Position numbers and translations under genes: made by a program. A DNA stretch of 64,000 bases from Nocardioides terrigena (GTDB lineage Bacteria > Actinomycetota > Actinomycetes > Propionibacteriales > Nocardioidaceae), in NCBI RefSeq assembly GCF_003047265.1, contig NZ_PZYY01000006.1, forward strand, positions 186,001 to 250,000, in the 5' to 3' direction. Positions within the stretch are counted from its first letter, which is position 1. Each line of letters begins with the position of its first letter. The notes under the pieces are model-generated. The model saw only the letters and a program-made list of their open reading frames with translations. It was not told where the DNA came from and did not search any database. Positions 10,101 through 17,163 of this stretch are shown here, in pieces.

Positions 10101-10867
10101 CGCCGGGCCACACCTACGGGGCTGCGGGTGCCTACGACGTGACGCTGACGGTGACCGACCCGTTCGGCGCGACCGACGCGACCACCCGGTCCGTCGAGGT
10201 CGAGACCGGGGTCGCCCAGCCGGGGGAGATCACACCGGTCGGAGCCAGCTCGGTCAACCGCAACGCGCTCACCTTCCCGGTGACCGTGCCCGCCACGACG
10301 GAGCAGGGCGACGCGATGCTCCTCTTCCTGACCGAGAACCGCCCCGAGACCGTGGTGACGGGTCCCGGCCAGGGGTGGAGCCAGCTCGGTGCTCCCGTCG
10401 TCGACGGCACGTCGAGGACGACCGCGTGGTCCCGGGTCGCCCAGGACGGGGACGCCGGCGACCAGGTGTCCGTCTCGGTCGACATCCGGACCAAGGCGGC
10501 GGCGACCCTGCTGGTCTACCGCGGAGCGCACCCCGACGACCCGGTGGGGGCCTGGGCCGGTGCCGCCAAGCAGGGCACCAGTGCGACCCACCGGACGCCG
10601 GTCGTCGACAACGTCGACGACGGGGCCTGGCGGATCTCCTACTGGGCGGTCAAGTCGTCTTCCGTCACGACCCTGACGGGTCCCGCCCAGGAGGTCGTGC
10701 GCGACTCCACCACCGGCGAGGGCAGCGGCCGGGTCCTCACCCTCGTCACCGACGCCGGCGTGGCGGGGCCCACCGGGCCGCAGGGCGGTCTCGACGCCCA
10801 GACCGACGACACGACCGGGATGGCGAGCACCTGGACGGTGATGTTGCGGCCCGCGCCGAACGGCTGA
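7181..10867 (+). CDS. Large secreted protein with beta-propeller-like N-terminus, malectin-like region and two PKD domains
   Basis: 1228 residues. After a positively charged start, a hydrophobic segment around residues 20-45 ending in an Ala-rich stretch looks like a signal peptide. Residues about 50-430 carry recurring blade-like units with YVGGSF-type motifs, as in delta-60/Kelch-like propellers. A malectin-like region follows (VRLYFANQYDGTGTVGARVFDV), then another propeller-like part, two PKD domains (LSWDFGDGTSGTG and FAWSFGDGDTGAG, each with its own Cys pair) and a C-terminal beta domain. No LPXTG anchor is seen. ATG at 7181 is chosen for GGAGG at proper spacing; an in-frame ATG 33 bases upstream lacks one. 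Probably a cell-surface carbohydrate- or matrix-binding protein; no catalytic residues are recognised. Confidence 0.85.
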   Translation: MQAHSQATHPLGTRRSCGRSAGAVLATGLLLAAGAAVPTPAVAVNADHGQQVVSDDPVNVTPHVMNGSVNAVTQIGDKIIAAGTFTSVSPASTFTNTGDDLVRNRIFAFDATTGAIDTAFNPNLGGAVNSLDTDGTHIYVGGSFGSVGGSSAIRRVVKLTAGGAVVGSFNAVPNGGVNEVVVRGSRLYVGGSFSSIRSGATTTSRSRLAVLDASTGAVSSSLDVPFTGVYDPANGGGGGTVIKRFDVSADGSRLVAVGNFATVGGQPRVQIAMLDTSGPTATVAPWATNRFDRAHNNCAAVFDTFMRDVDFAPDGSWFAVNTTGAFAGGATSGTLCDTTTRWETSSSGNDPTWANYSGGDTLYGVAITGSAVYVGGHQRWSNNSFQGDQAGPGAVPREGIAALDPVNGLPLSWNPGRARGVGAQALHATSQGLWVGSDTNSLGGERHARIAFLPLAGGTTVPAVEAARLPNDLFLAERTTGAGAGVLFRSNAGGPALQPGDGGPEWSTDNGVVSGGSAAGWGSAVPVDSTVPDGTPPEVFVTERYGNQDWNFPVAPGRAVEVRLYFANQYDGTGTVGARVFDVLIDGATRLSRFDIVAAAGDNRGTMRSFPITTDADGIDVDLRAITENPLINAIEIVDPAAGDPTATEGALLRRSVDATGAPTAAASPVNTAIDWSRLRGGFLVDGTLYYGLPDGGFYRRSFDPSTGAVGSQQTVNLYDDPDTGERIPFAIANLTGTFYDPGTHRIYYTVFNDDRLFYRYFTPESRVVGAQTFTADAGGVGFGAVAGMTLAGGRILYGSSADGALRSVPFAGGRVTGDPTTLSADGTWRYRTIVAGEGTVAANQPPTADAAGSCTGLTCGFTGSGSDPEGGPLQLSWDFGDGTSGTGTAPTHTYDAPGDYEVTLTVTDDAGATATSTVVVGAIRANGDPVAAFTSGCDGLACTFDASGSQDPDGDDLDFAWSFGDGDTGAGSTPGHTYGAAGAYDVTLTVTDPFGATDATTRSVEVETGVAQPGEITPVGASSVNRNALTFPVTVPATTEQGDAMLLFLTENRPETVVTGPGQGWSQLGAPVVDGTSRTTAWSRVAQDGDAGDQVSVSVDIRTKAAATLLVYRGAHPDDPVGAWAGAAKQGTSATHRTPVVDNVDDGAWRISYWAVKSSSVTTLTGPAQEVVRDSTTGEGSGRVLTLVTDAGVAGPTGPQGGLDAQTDDTTGMASTWTVMLRPAPNG

Positions 10868-10892
10868 GCGCCGAGCGCGGGCGCGGGCGCGG

Positions 10893-13800
10893 CTAGCGGA
10901 AGTCTCGCGACGACGCCCGCGCCTGCAGCACGGCGCCCGCCCCCGGCACGACGACGTCGATGGCCTCCACCCGGTCGGCGACGAGGTTGGTGACGCCCTC
11001 GTTGCGCTCGAGCCGCCCGCGGATGACCACGGCCACGCGGTTGCGCGCGGCGTGCCGGTGGGCCTTCATCACGCCGATCGAGCACACGACGTTGAGCATG
11101 CCGGTCTCGTCCTCGAGGTTGAGGAAGGTGACGCCCATCGCGGTGCCGGGACGCTGGCGGTGGGTGATCAGTCCGCCGACATGGACGCGCCGGCCGTGCT
11201 CGACGTCGGCGAGCTCGTCGACCGAGCGGACTCCGGCGCGGCGCAGGTCGTCGCGCAGGTGATCGACCGGGTGTCGCTCGGGCGAGACACCCGTGGCCCA
11301 GAGGTCGGCCAGGGTGATCTCCGGCTCGCTCATGCCGGGGAGGGTCGGCGCCGCCGGGGCCGGGGTGGTGCCGGGCAGGTGCTCCGCGCCCTCGGCGAAG
11401 CCCGCCGCCCAGAGGGCCTTCCGGCGGTCCGGTCCCCACGCCTCGAACGCGCCCGCCGTGGCCAGCGCCTCGAGCTGACCGGTGGTCAGGTCCGCCCGGC
11501 GGGACAGGTCGGTGATGCCGGTGAACGGCGCCTCATCGCGGGCGGCGACGATCCGGCGCGCCACCTCGAGGCCGATGCCGCGCACCGAGTCGAGCCCGAG
11601 CCGCACGGCCAGTGCCCCGTCCCGCCGGTGGGCGGGGACCGGGTCCGGGGTGCCCGGCACCCACTCGACGCGCTCGAACCGGGGCCGGCAGCACCCGTCG
11701 ATCCCGGTGGCGGCGACCGGTCCGGTCACGACCGCCTCCAGGTCGGCCTGCGCCTTGGACCGGGTGACGTCGGGACGACGTACGTCGACGCCGTGCCGCC
11801 GCGCGTCGCCCACCAGCGACTGGGGGGAGTAGAAGCCCATCGGCTGGTTGCGCAGCAGGCCGGCCAGGAACGCCGCCGGGTAGTGCAGCTTGAACCACGA
11901 CGAGGCGTAGACCAGCAGCGCGAAGGACAGGGCGTGCGACTCGGCGAACCCGAAGTTGGCGAAGGACAGGATCTTGACGTAGATCGAGTCGGCCAGGTCG
12001 CCGGTGATCCCACGTCGCTCCATGCCGGCGTACAGCTTCTGCTTGACCGACTCGATGCGCTCGACCCCGCGCTTGGACCCCATGGCGCGGCGCAGCAGGT
12101 CGGCGTCGTCGCGGCTGCAGTCGCCCAGGGTGACCGCCATCGCCATCAGCTGCTCCTGGAAGAGCGGCACACCCTTGGTGCGCTCCAGCACGGGAACGAG
12201 CTCGGGGTGGTCGTAGGTGACCGGCTCCTGCCCGGTGGCCCGGCGTACGTAGGGATGCACCGCCCCGCCCTGGATGGGGCCCGGGCGGATGAGGGCGATC
12301 TCGATGGCGAGGTCGTAGAACTCGCGCGGGCGCAGTCGCGGCAGCGTGCCGATCTGGGCCCGGCTCTCGACCTGGAACACCCCGATCGAGTCGGCCCGGC
12401 AGAGCATGTCGTAGACCGCGGGCTCCTCCTTGGGCATCGTCGCGAGGTCCCACTGCTCGCCCAGGTGCTCTGCGACCAGTCGCATCATGTGGTCGAGCGC
12501 GCCGAGCATGCCCAGACCGAGCAGGTCGAACTTCACCAGGCCCATCGACTCGCACGCGTCCTTGTCCCACTGCAGCACGGTGCGTCGCTCCATCCGGGCC
12601 CGCTCGATCGGACAGACCTCGCCGATCGGCCGCTCGGTGAGCACCATCCCGCCGGAGTGGATGCCGAGGTGGCGGGGCGCACCCATCAGCTCCTCGGCGA
12701 GCGCCACGACCGACGGCGGGACGTCGTGGGCGGCGGGGTCGCCCTGGTCCCCGGCCACCACGGACTGCCACCCGTCGATCTGCTTGGACCAGGCGTCCTG
12801 CTGCCCGGGGGAGAAGCCGAGCGCCTTCGCGGCGTCGCGCACCGCCATCCGCGGCCGGTAGGTGATGACGTTGGCGACCTGGGCGGCGTTGCGGCGACCG
12901 TAGGTGTCGTAGACCCACTGGATGACCTCCTCCCGCCGGTCGGAGTCGAAGTCGACGTCGATGTCGGGCTCCTCGTCACGGTGGGCCGAGATGAAGCGCT
13001 CGAAGGGCAGCCGGTAGAAGACGGCGTCGACCGCAGTGATCCCGAGGGCGTAGCAGACCGCGGAGCTCGCCGCGGATCCCCGGCCCTGGCACAGGATGCG
13101 CTGCTCGCGGGCGAAGGCGACGATGTCGTGGACGATGACGAAGTAGCCGGCGAAGTCCTTGTCCGCGATGACCCGCAGCTCGTGCTCGAGGCGCTCGCGC
13201 GCCTCGTGCTCGTGGGGGACCCCGGCGTACCGCTCGGCGAAGCCCCGCTCGGCCAGCACCCGCAACCACGAGTCGGCGGTGTGGCCGTCGGGGATCTGCC
13301 GCTTGGGCAACGCGGGTGACGCCTTGCGCAGGTCGAAGGCCAGCTCGTCGGCGAGCGAGACGCTGCGCGCGACCGCCCTGCGTCCGAGGTCATGGGGGTG
13401 TGCCGCGAGTGCCGCGGCCGTCTCGGCGCCGCTGCGCAGGTGGGCCGAGCCGGACAGGTCGAGCCAGCCGTCCAGCTCGGCCAGGCTGCGGCGAGCCCGC
13501 ACCGCGGCCATCGCCGAGGCCAGCCGGTGCTTCTGGGGTGTGGCGTGGTGGACGTTGCCGGCGGCGACGACGTCGAGCCCGCGGGCGCCGGCGAGCCGGG
13601 CGAGCGACTCGTTGGTGGCGTCTGCGCCGGGGCGCGGGGAGAGCTCGACGAGGACGTGCTCGGGCCCGAACAGCGCCGTGAGCCGGTCGAGGGCCTCCGC
13701 CGCCGCGGTCTCACCGCCCTGGGCGAGCGCCTGCCGGACCGTGCCCTTGCGGCACCCCGTCAGCACCGCCCAGTGGCCGCGGCCGCGCTCGGCCAGGTCG

Positions 13801-14303
13801 TCGAGCTCGTAGTGGGGGCGGCCCTTCTCGTCGCCGCGCAGGTGCGCGTCGGTCATCGCCGCGGCGAGCCGGTGGTAGCCCTCGACCCCCCGGGCCAGCA
13901 CCAGCAGGTGGCTCCCCTCGGGGTCGGGCACGCCGTTCTGCGGTGAGGTGAGGTCGAGGGACAGCTCGGCACCGAAGACGGTGGGCAGGTCGTACGCCGC
14001 CGCGGCCTCGGCGAGCATCGGCGCGGCGTAGAAGCCGTCGTGGTCGGTGATCGCGAGGGCGTGCAGGCCCAGGCGCACGGCCTCCTCGACGAGCTCGGCT
14101 GGCGAGCTGGCCCCGTCGAGGAAGCTGAAGTGGCTGTGGCAGTGCAGCTCGGCGTACGGCGTCACGGCCGCGGGCCGCTCGATCGACCTGGCCTCGGTGG
14201 AGGCGCGCTTGCGTCGGGAGACCGGCGCGTCGTCGGCCCCCGGCAGGCCGCTCAGCCGGCGCTCGAGCTCCTTCCAGTGCATGGCGGGGTTGTTCCAGCC
14301 CAT
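10893..14303 (-). CDS. dnaE2: Error-prone DNA polymerase III alpha subunit DnaE2
   Basis: 1136 residues, typical DnaE2 length. N-terminal PHP domain starts at about residue 50 (AELHCHSHFSFLDGASSP, AITDHDGFY). The polymerase active-site acidic triad lies in PDIDVDFDSDRREEV near residue 445. Tandem helix-hairpin-helix and a C-terminal OB-fold (VHVGGLITHRQRPG near 1035) follow. It lacks the long C-terminal tail of replicative DnaE1. In this family DnaE2 performs translesion synthesis and damage-induced mutagenesis with ImuB and ImuA'. It is the last gene of imuA'-imuB-dnaE2: its ATG at 14303 lies 27 bases after the imuB stop. Expression should follow the SOS box upstream of imuA'. It is convergent with the PKD protein gene, with 25 bases between stops. 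Confidence 0.96.
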   Translation of the reverse strand: MGWNNPAMHWKELERRLSGLPGADDAPVSRRKRASTEARSIERPAAVTPYAELHCHSHFSFLDGASSPAELVEEAVRLGLHALAITDHDGFYAAPMLAEAAAAYDLPTVFGAELSLDLTSPQNGVPDPEGSHLLVLARGVEGYHRLAAAMTDAHLRGDEKGRPHYELDDLAERGRGHWAVLTGCRKGTVRQALAQGGETAAAEALDRLTALFGPEHVLVELSPRPGADATNESLARLAGARGLDVVAAGNVHHATPQKHRLASAMAAVRARRSLAELDGWLDLSGSAHLRSGAETAAALAAHPHDLGRRAVARSVSLADELAFDLRKASPALPKRQIPDGHTADSWLRVLAERGFAERYAGVPHEHEARERLEHELRVIADKDFAGYFVIVHDIVAFAREQRILCQGRGSAASSAVCYALGITAVDAVFYRLPFERFISAHRDEEPDIDVDFDSDRREEVIQWVYDTYGRRNAAQVANVITYRPRMAVRDAAKALGFSPGQQDAWSKQIDGWQSVVAGDQGDPAAHDVPPSVVALAEELMGAPRHLGIHSGGMVLTERPIGEVCPIERARMERRTVLQWDKDACESMGLVKFDLLGLGMLGALDHMMRLVAEHLGEQWDLATMPKEEPAVYDMLCRADSIGVFQVESRAQIGTLPRLRPREFYDLAIEIALIRPGPIQGGAVHPYVRRATGQEPVTYDHPELVPVLERTKGVPLFQEQLMAMAVTLGDCSRDDADLLRRAMGSKRGVERIESVKQKLYAGMERRGITGDLADSIYVKILSFANFGFAESHALSFALLVYASSWFKLHYPAAFLAGLLRNQPMGFYSPQSLVGDARRHGVDVRRPDVTRSKAQADLEAVVTGPVAATGIDGCCRPRFERVEWVPGTPDPVPAHRRDGALAVRLGLDSVRGIGLEVARRIVAARDEAPFTGITDLSRRADLTTGQLEALATAGAFEAWGPDRRKALWAAGFAEGAEHLPGTTPAPAAPTLPGMSEPEITLADLWATGVSPERHPVDHLRDDLRRAGVRSVDELADVEHGRRVHVGGLITHRQRPGTAMGVTFLNLEDETGMLNVVCSIGVMKAHRHAARNRVAVVIRGRLERNEGVTNLVADRVEAIDVVVPGAGAVLQARASSRDFR

Positions 14304-14330
14304 CAGCGCACCCCCTCGGCGAGACGTCGG

Positions 14331-15911
14331 TCAGTCATAGCCGGCCTCCAGGGACCAGCCGTCCGGCGCACGCAGCAGCAGCCAGGCCCGCCCGTCGGCC
14401 CCGACCAGCTGGAAGCGGGCGCTGGGGCCGGACCCTCCGGACCACCAGCCCTCGTCGGTGGGCCACGGTCCGGCCCAGGCGGTCACCGGCTGCCAGGGCA
14501 GGCCCTGCCCGCCGGAGCCGCTCCCGACCCGGAACCTCCGTGGCTCGCCGGTGACCACGCCCCGGTCGGTGACGCACACCTCGCGGCCCGCGTCGTCCAC
14601 GACCTCGGCGACCGGTGGTGTCGCGAACACCCGCACCGGGGCCGGACCCGGCACCCGGCCCGGCCACGGCCGGTCGACCGGGCGCAGGTCGACCGCGCGC
14701 TCGCCCCACGGCACCAGCGACTGCCGGGCCGCGGGGCTGCGACCGCCCTGCAGCACCGGGCGGCGTACGGCGTCGAAGCCGACCATGCCCTGCACCCGGG
14801 CTACGCCCCGCTCGACCAGGTCGTCGGACGCCGCGCCCCACAGCGCCTCGCCGTGGGCGGCCGCCGGCTCGACCACCTCGGGCACGAACCTGACCCGGTC
14901 GATCGGGGCACGCACCGTGCCGGACTGCTTGCGCGCGCGGAGCGAGCCACCGACTCCTGCCCCCTGCAGCTGCCAGTGCACCCGGTCGACCAGGTCGCGG
15001 GCGCCGAAGTGGCGCGGGTGCAGCCACGCACGGGACGAGCAGACGACCCCGTCGGACTCGGCCTCGACGCGCACCCCCGTGGCGACGAGCTGGTGGTGCG
15101 CCAGCTGGTCGACGAACCGCTCCGCGGTGGTGCGCACGCTGAAGGTGATCGCCTCGACCGAGTCCAGGGGCGGCTCGAACGACACGTCGGCGTCGAGCTC
15201 CGGGGGAGGAGTGCGGGCGGCGAAGAGGGCGCGGTCCTCCCCTCGGGCCCGTCGCCGGACCTCGGCGCCGTAGCTGCCCAACCGGTGCTCGACGGCGTCG
15301 CCCGGCAGGTCGGCCAGGTCGCCCAGCGTGCGCAGGCCCAGCCGCTGCAGCAGGCCGACGAGGTCCCGTCCACGCGCTCCGTCGTCCTGCAGCACGTGCA
15401 CGGGCAGGCCGCGCAGGAACGACGCGGAACCGCCGGCCGGGACGACGACCCACGACTGGACGTCGGCCGTGCGAGCCGCCTGCTCGGCGGTGAACAGGTC
15501 GTCGGCGATGCCGACCCGCACGTCCCAGACGCCCCCCTCGACGAGGACTTGGCACGCCGTCGCGGCGGCCGCGGTCTCGGTGCCGTACCAGCTGCCGGGG
15601 GCTCGGACGGCGAGCAGGCCGGGGCGCAGCGCCGCCACCCCGGGACGCAGGTCCTCGACCAGGGCCAGGACCGGCTCGAAGGCCCGGGCGTCACGGTCGG
15701 GGTTGGCCGGCAGCAGAACCAGCTCGGGGCACCGGGACTGGGCGTCTCGTCGGCGCTGTCCGCGCCGTACGCCCTCGCTGCGGGCGGGGCCGTTGCACAC
15801 CTCGACGACGTTGGCGGAGAGGACGGCGGCGGGGGAGCGGTTGGAGCGTCCGGCCTCGTCGAGCGCGGCCACCACCGACCAGTCGGGGCACCAGACCACC
15901 ATGACCCTCAT
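14331..15911 (-). CDS. imuB: ImuB, catalytically inactive Y-family polymerase homologue
   Basis: 526 residues. The N-terminus MRVMVVWCPDWSVVAA and the following palm and thumb-like region match the DinB-related ImuB family. The Y-family acidic motif that would coordinate metal is replaced by a region reading VRAPGSWYGTE, consistent with loss of polymerase activity. In characterised mutasomes ImuB is a hub that binds the beta clamp, ImuA' and DnaE2. It lies between imuA' (stop 7 bases upstream) and dnaE2, in one operon. The start at 15911 gives the conserved N-terminus with no spare residues. Function is inferred from family and synteny; I did not locate the clamp-binding motif with confidence. 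Confidence 0.93.
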   Translation of the reverse strand: MRVMVVWCPDWSVVAALDEAGRSNRSPAAVLSANVVEVCNGPARSEGVRRGQRRRDAQSRCPELVLLPANPDRDARAFEPVLALVEDLRPGVAALRPGLLAVRAPGSWYGTETAAAATACQVLVEGGVWDVRVGIADDLFTAEQAARTADVQSWVVVPAGGSASFLRGLPVHVLQDDGARGRDLVGLLQRLGLRTLGDLADLPGDAVEHRLGSYGAEVRRRARGEDRALFAARTPPPELDADVSFEPPLDSVEAITFSVRTTAERFVDQLAHHQLVATGVRVEAESDGVVCSSRAWLHPRHFGARDLVDRVHWQLQGAGVGGSLRARKQSGTVRAPIDRVRFVPEVVEPAAAHGEALWGAASDDLVERGVARVQGMVGFDAVRRPVLQGGRSPAARQSLVPWGERAVDLRPVDRPWPGRVPGPAPVRVFATPPVAEVVDDAGREVCVTDRGVVTGEPRRFRVGSGSGGQGLPWQPVTAWAGPWPTDEGWWSGGSGPSARFQLVGADGRAWLLLRAPDGWSLEAGYD

Positions 15912-15918
15912 CGGAGGC

Positions 15919-16596
15919 TCACCCGGATGCGCGTCGGATCTCGCGCACCTGGCGGTCGACGCGTGGCTCGACCCGGTGCACCCCCGGCCAGGTCAGGTCC
16001 TCGCGCCGCGGTGGCCGCGCTCCGCGGCGTACGACGACGCGGGCGCGACGCTCCCGCAGGTGCCCGGTGCCGGACGCCGGACCGTCCCAGTCGGAGGCCT
16101 CGACGCCGACCCTGGCCTCGACCCGCGGCCAATCGCCGTGGACCACGAGCACCGAGGAGCGCGTCCGCAGGCGCGAGTCGAGGAGCCCCGCCGTCTTCTC
16201 GTCCACGGAGGCCGGGGGTCGCAGCACCACGACCCGGAGCACGTCGACCAGCGCCGCCGTCACCTCGAGCCAGTGCTCGCCCGGGTCGGGGACCAGCACG
16301 GTGCGCGACAGCTCGATGCCCAGCTCGGCCGCTGCCTCGGCACCGAAGTCGGCGCACCCGGCGAATCCGATCCACTCCCCGGCCCGGGAGGCTCCGGCCG
16401 CCAGCGCGAGGGCGAGCGAGGCGGAGTCGACGGCGTACGTCGATCCGGCCTCGAGCGTCACGAGGTCGGCGAGGCCGGGCAACGTCGCCACGGGCTGACG
16501 AGCGGTGCGGCCCTCCATGGCGACCATGCGCTCGCGCAGCTGCTCGACCACCGAACGCCCGGGGTCGAGCGGGGTGACGGAGCGGGCGGACGACAT
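15919..16596 (-). CDS. ImuA'-like RecA-related mutasome protein
   Basis: About 225 residues, a RecA-fold-like accessory protein at the head of the mutasome operon, equivalent to ImuA' of mycobacteria. Sequence similarity to RecA proper is faint (core strands around residues 50-120, for example SVLVVHGDWPRVEARVG), and the identification leans on position directly before imuB and dnaE2. The frame can be extended to a GTG at 16614, but that codon lies inside the SOS operator, so the ATG at 16596 is preferred. Even this start is only 10 bases from the operator and has no clear ribosome binding site, suggesting a leaderless transcript or a slightly later true start such as the Met codons near residue 25-30. 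Confidence 0.8.
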   Translation of the reverse strand: MSSARSVTPLDPGRSVVEQLRERMVAMEGRTARQPVATLPGLADLVTLEAGSTYAVDSASLALALAAGASRAGEWIGFAGCADFGAEAAAELGIELSRTVLVPDPGEHWLEVTAALVDVLRVVVLRPPASVDEKTAGLLDSRLRTRSSVLVVHGDWPRVEARVGVEASDWDGPASGTGHLRERRARVVVRRGARPPRREDLTWPGVHRVEPRVDRQVREIRRASG

Positions 16597-16606
16597 GCAC
16601 CCATGA

Positions 16607-16622
16607 TCGAACACGTGTTCGA
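16607..16622 (-). promoter_or_regulatory. LexA/SOS box of the imuA'-imuB-dnaE2 operon
   Basis: TCGAACACGTGTTCGA is a perfect 16-bp palindrome that contains the actinobacterial SOS consensus GAAC-N4-GTTC. It lies immediately upstream of the imuA' start, where LexA would block transcription of the mutasome operon until DNA damage. The motif match is exact; binding itself is inferred. Confidence 0.9.
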
Positions 16623-16680
16623 GTCCGTCAAGCGCGCGCCCACCGATGGACAGGTGACGAGAGAGCCACCGTACACAGGG

Positions 16681-17163
16681 TCAGCGCGAGCCCGCCCGGA
16701 GTGCCACGAGGCGTGGCAGACCGACCAGCAGCACGAGGAGCACGAGCAGCGAGAGCGTGCCGGCCACGACCGCGGCGGTCCGGTCGAGCACCACGTCGAC
16801 GACGAGGAACGCGATGCCCGCGAGCAGCAGGGCGATGAGGGCGAGGGCCAGCTCGGTGAGCAGGTGGGCCGCGTGGACGAGGTCGGGCTTGCTGCCCTCC
16901 CGGAACAGGCGTCGGTGGATGGCCACGGGCGACAGCGTCACCCCCACGGTGAGGAAGGCGAGCCCGAGCAACCCGACGTACCACCGCTGCTGGAAGACCT
17001 CGAGGTCGGTGAACCTCGACTGGAAGGGAAGCGTCACGAGAAAGCCTGCCAGGAGCTGCACGCCGGTCTGGCTGACCCGCAGCTCCTGCAGCAGGTCGAT
17101 CCAGTTGCGGTCGGCGCGCTCCTCCGGGGTCTCGCTCCGGCCCGCGTCGTGGTCCTGCGTCAT
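16681..17163 (-). CDS. Small four-helix membrane protein, DUF6328-like
   Basis: 160 residues. A charged N-terminus (about 30 residues) leads into a conserved-looking segment (NWIDLLQELRVSQTGVQLLAGFLVTLPF is its core; only part is needed to recognise it) and then roughly four hydrophobic helices with a basic linker containing AIHRRLFREG. This pattern fits the DUF6328 family of actinobacterial membrane proteins, whose function is unknown. The ATG at 17163 overlaps the stop of the SpoIIE phosphatase gene by four bases (ATGA), so the two are co-translated. That coupling suggests it works with, or is controlled alongside, the phosphatase. Family assignment is from pattern memory, moderately sure. 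Confidence 0.8.
   Translation of the reverse strand: MTQDHDAGRSETPEERADRNWIDLLQELRVSQTGVQLLAGFLVTLPFQSRFTDLEVFQQRWYVGLLGLAFLTVGVTLSPVAIHRRLFREGSKPDLVHAAHLLTELALALIALLLAGIAFLVVDVVLDRTAAVVAGTLSLLVLLVLLVGLPRLVALRAGSR

Noticed and set aside
7790..10591. 933-codon open frame opposite the PKD protein gene
   Set aside because: Arg/Gly/Val-rich shadow of the coding strand; the plus-strand protein has clear domains and a signal peptide.
11052..13319. 755-codon frame opposite dnaE2
   Set aside because: Antisense of the conserved polymerase; no domain pattern.
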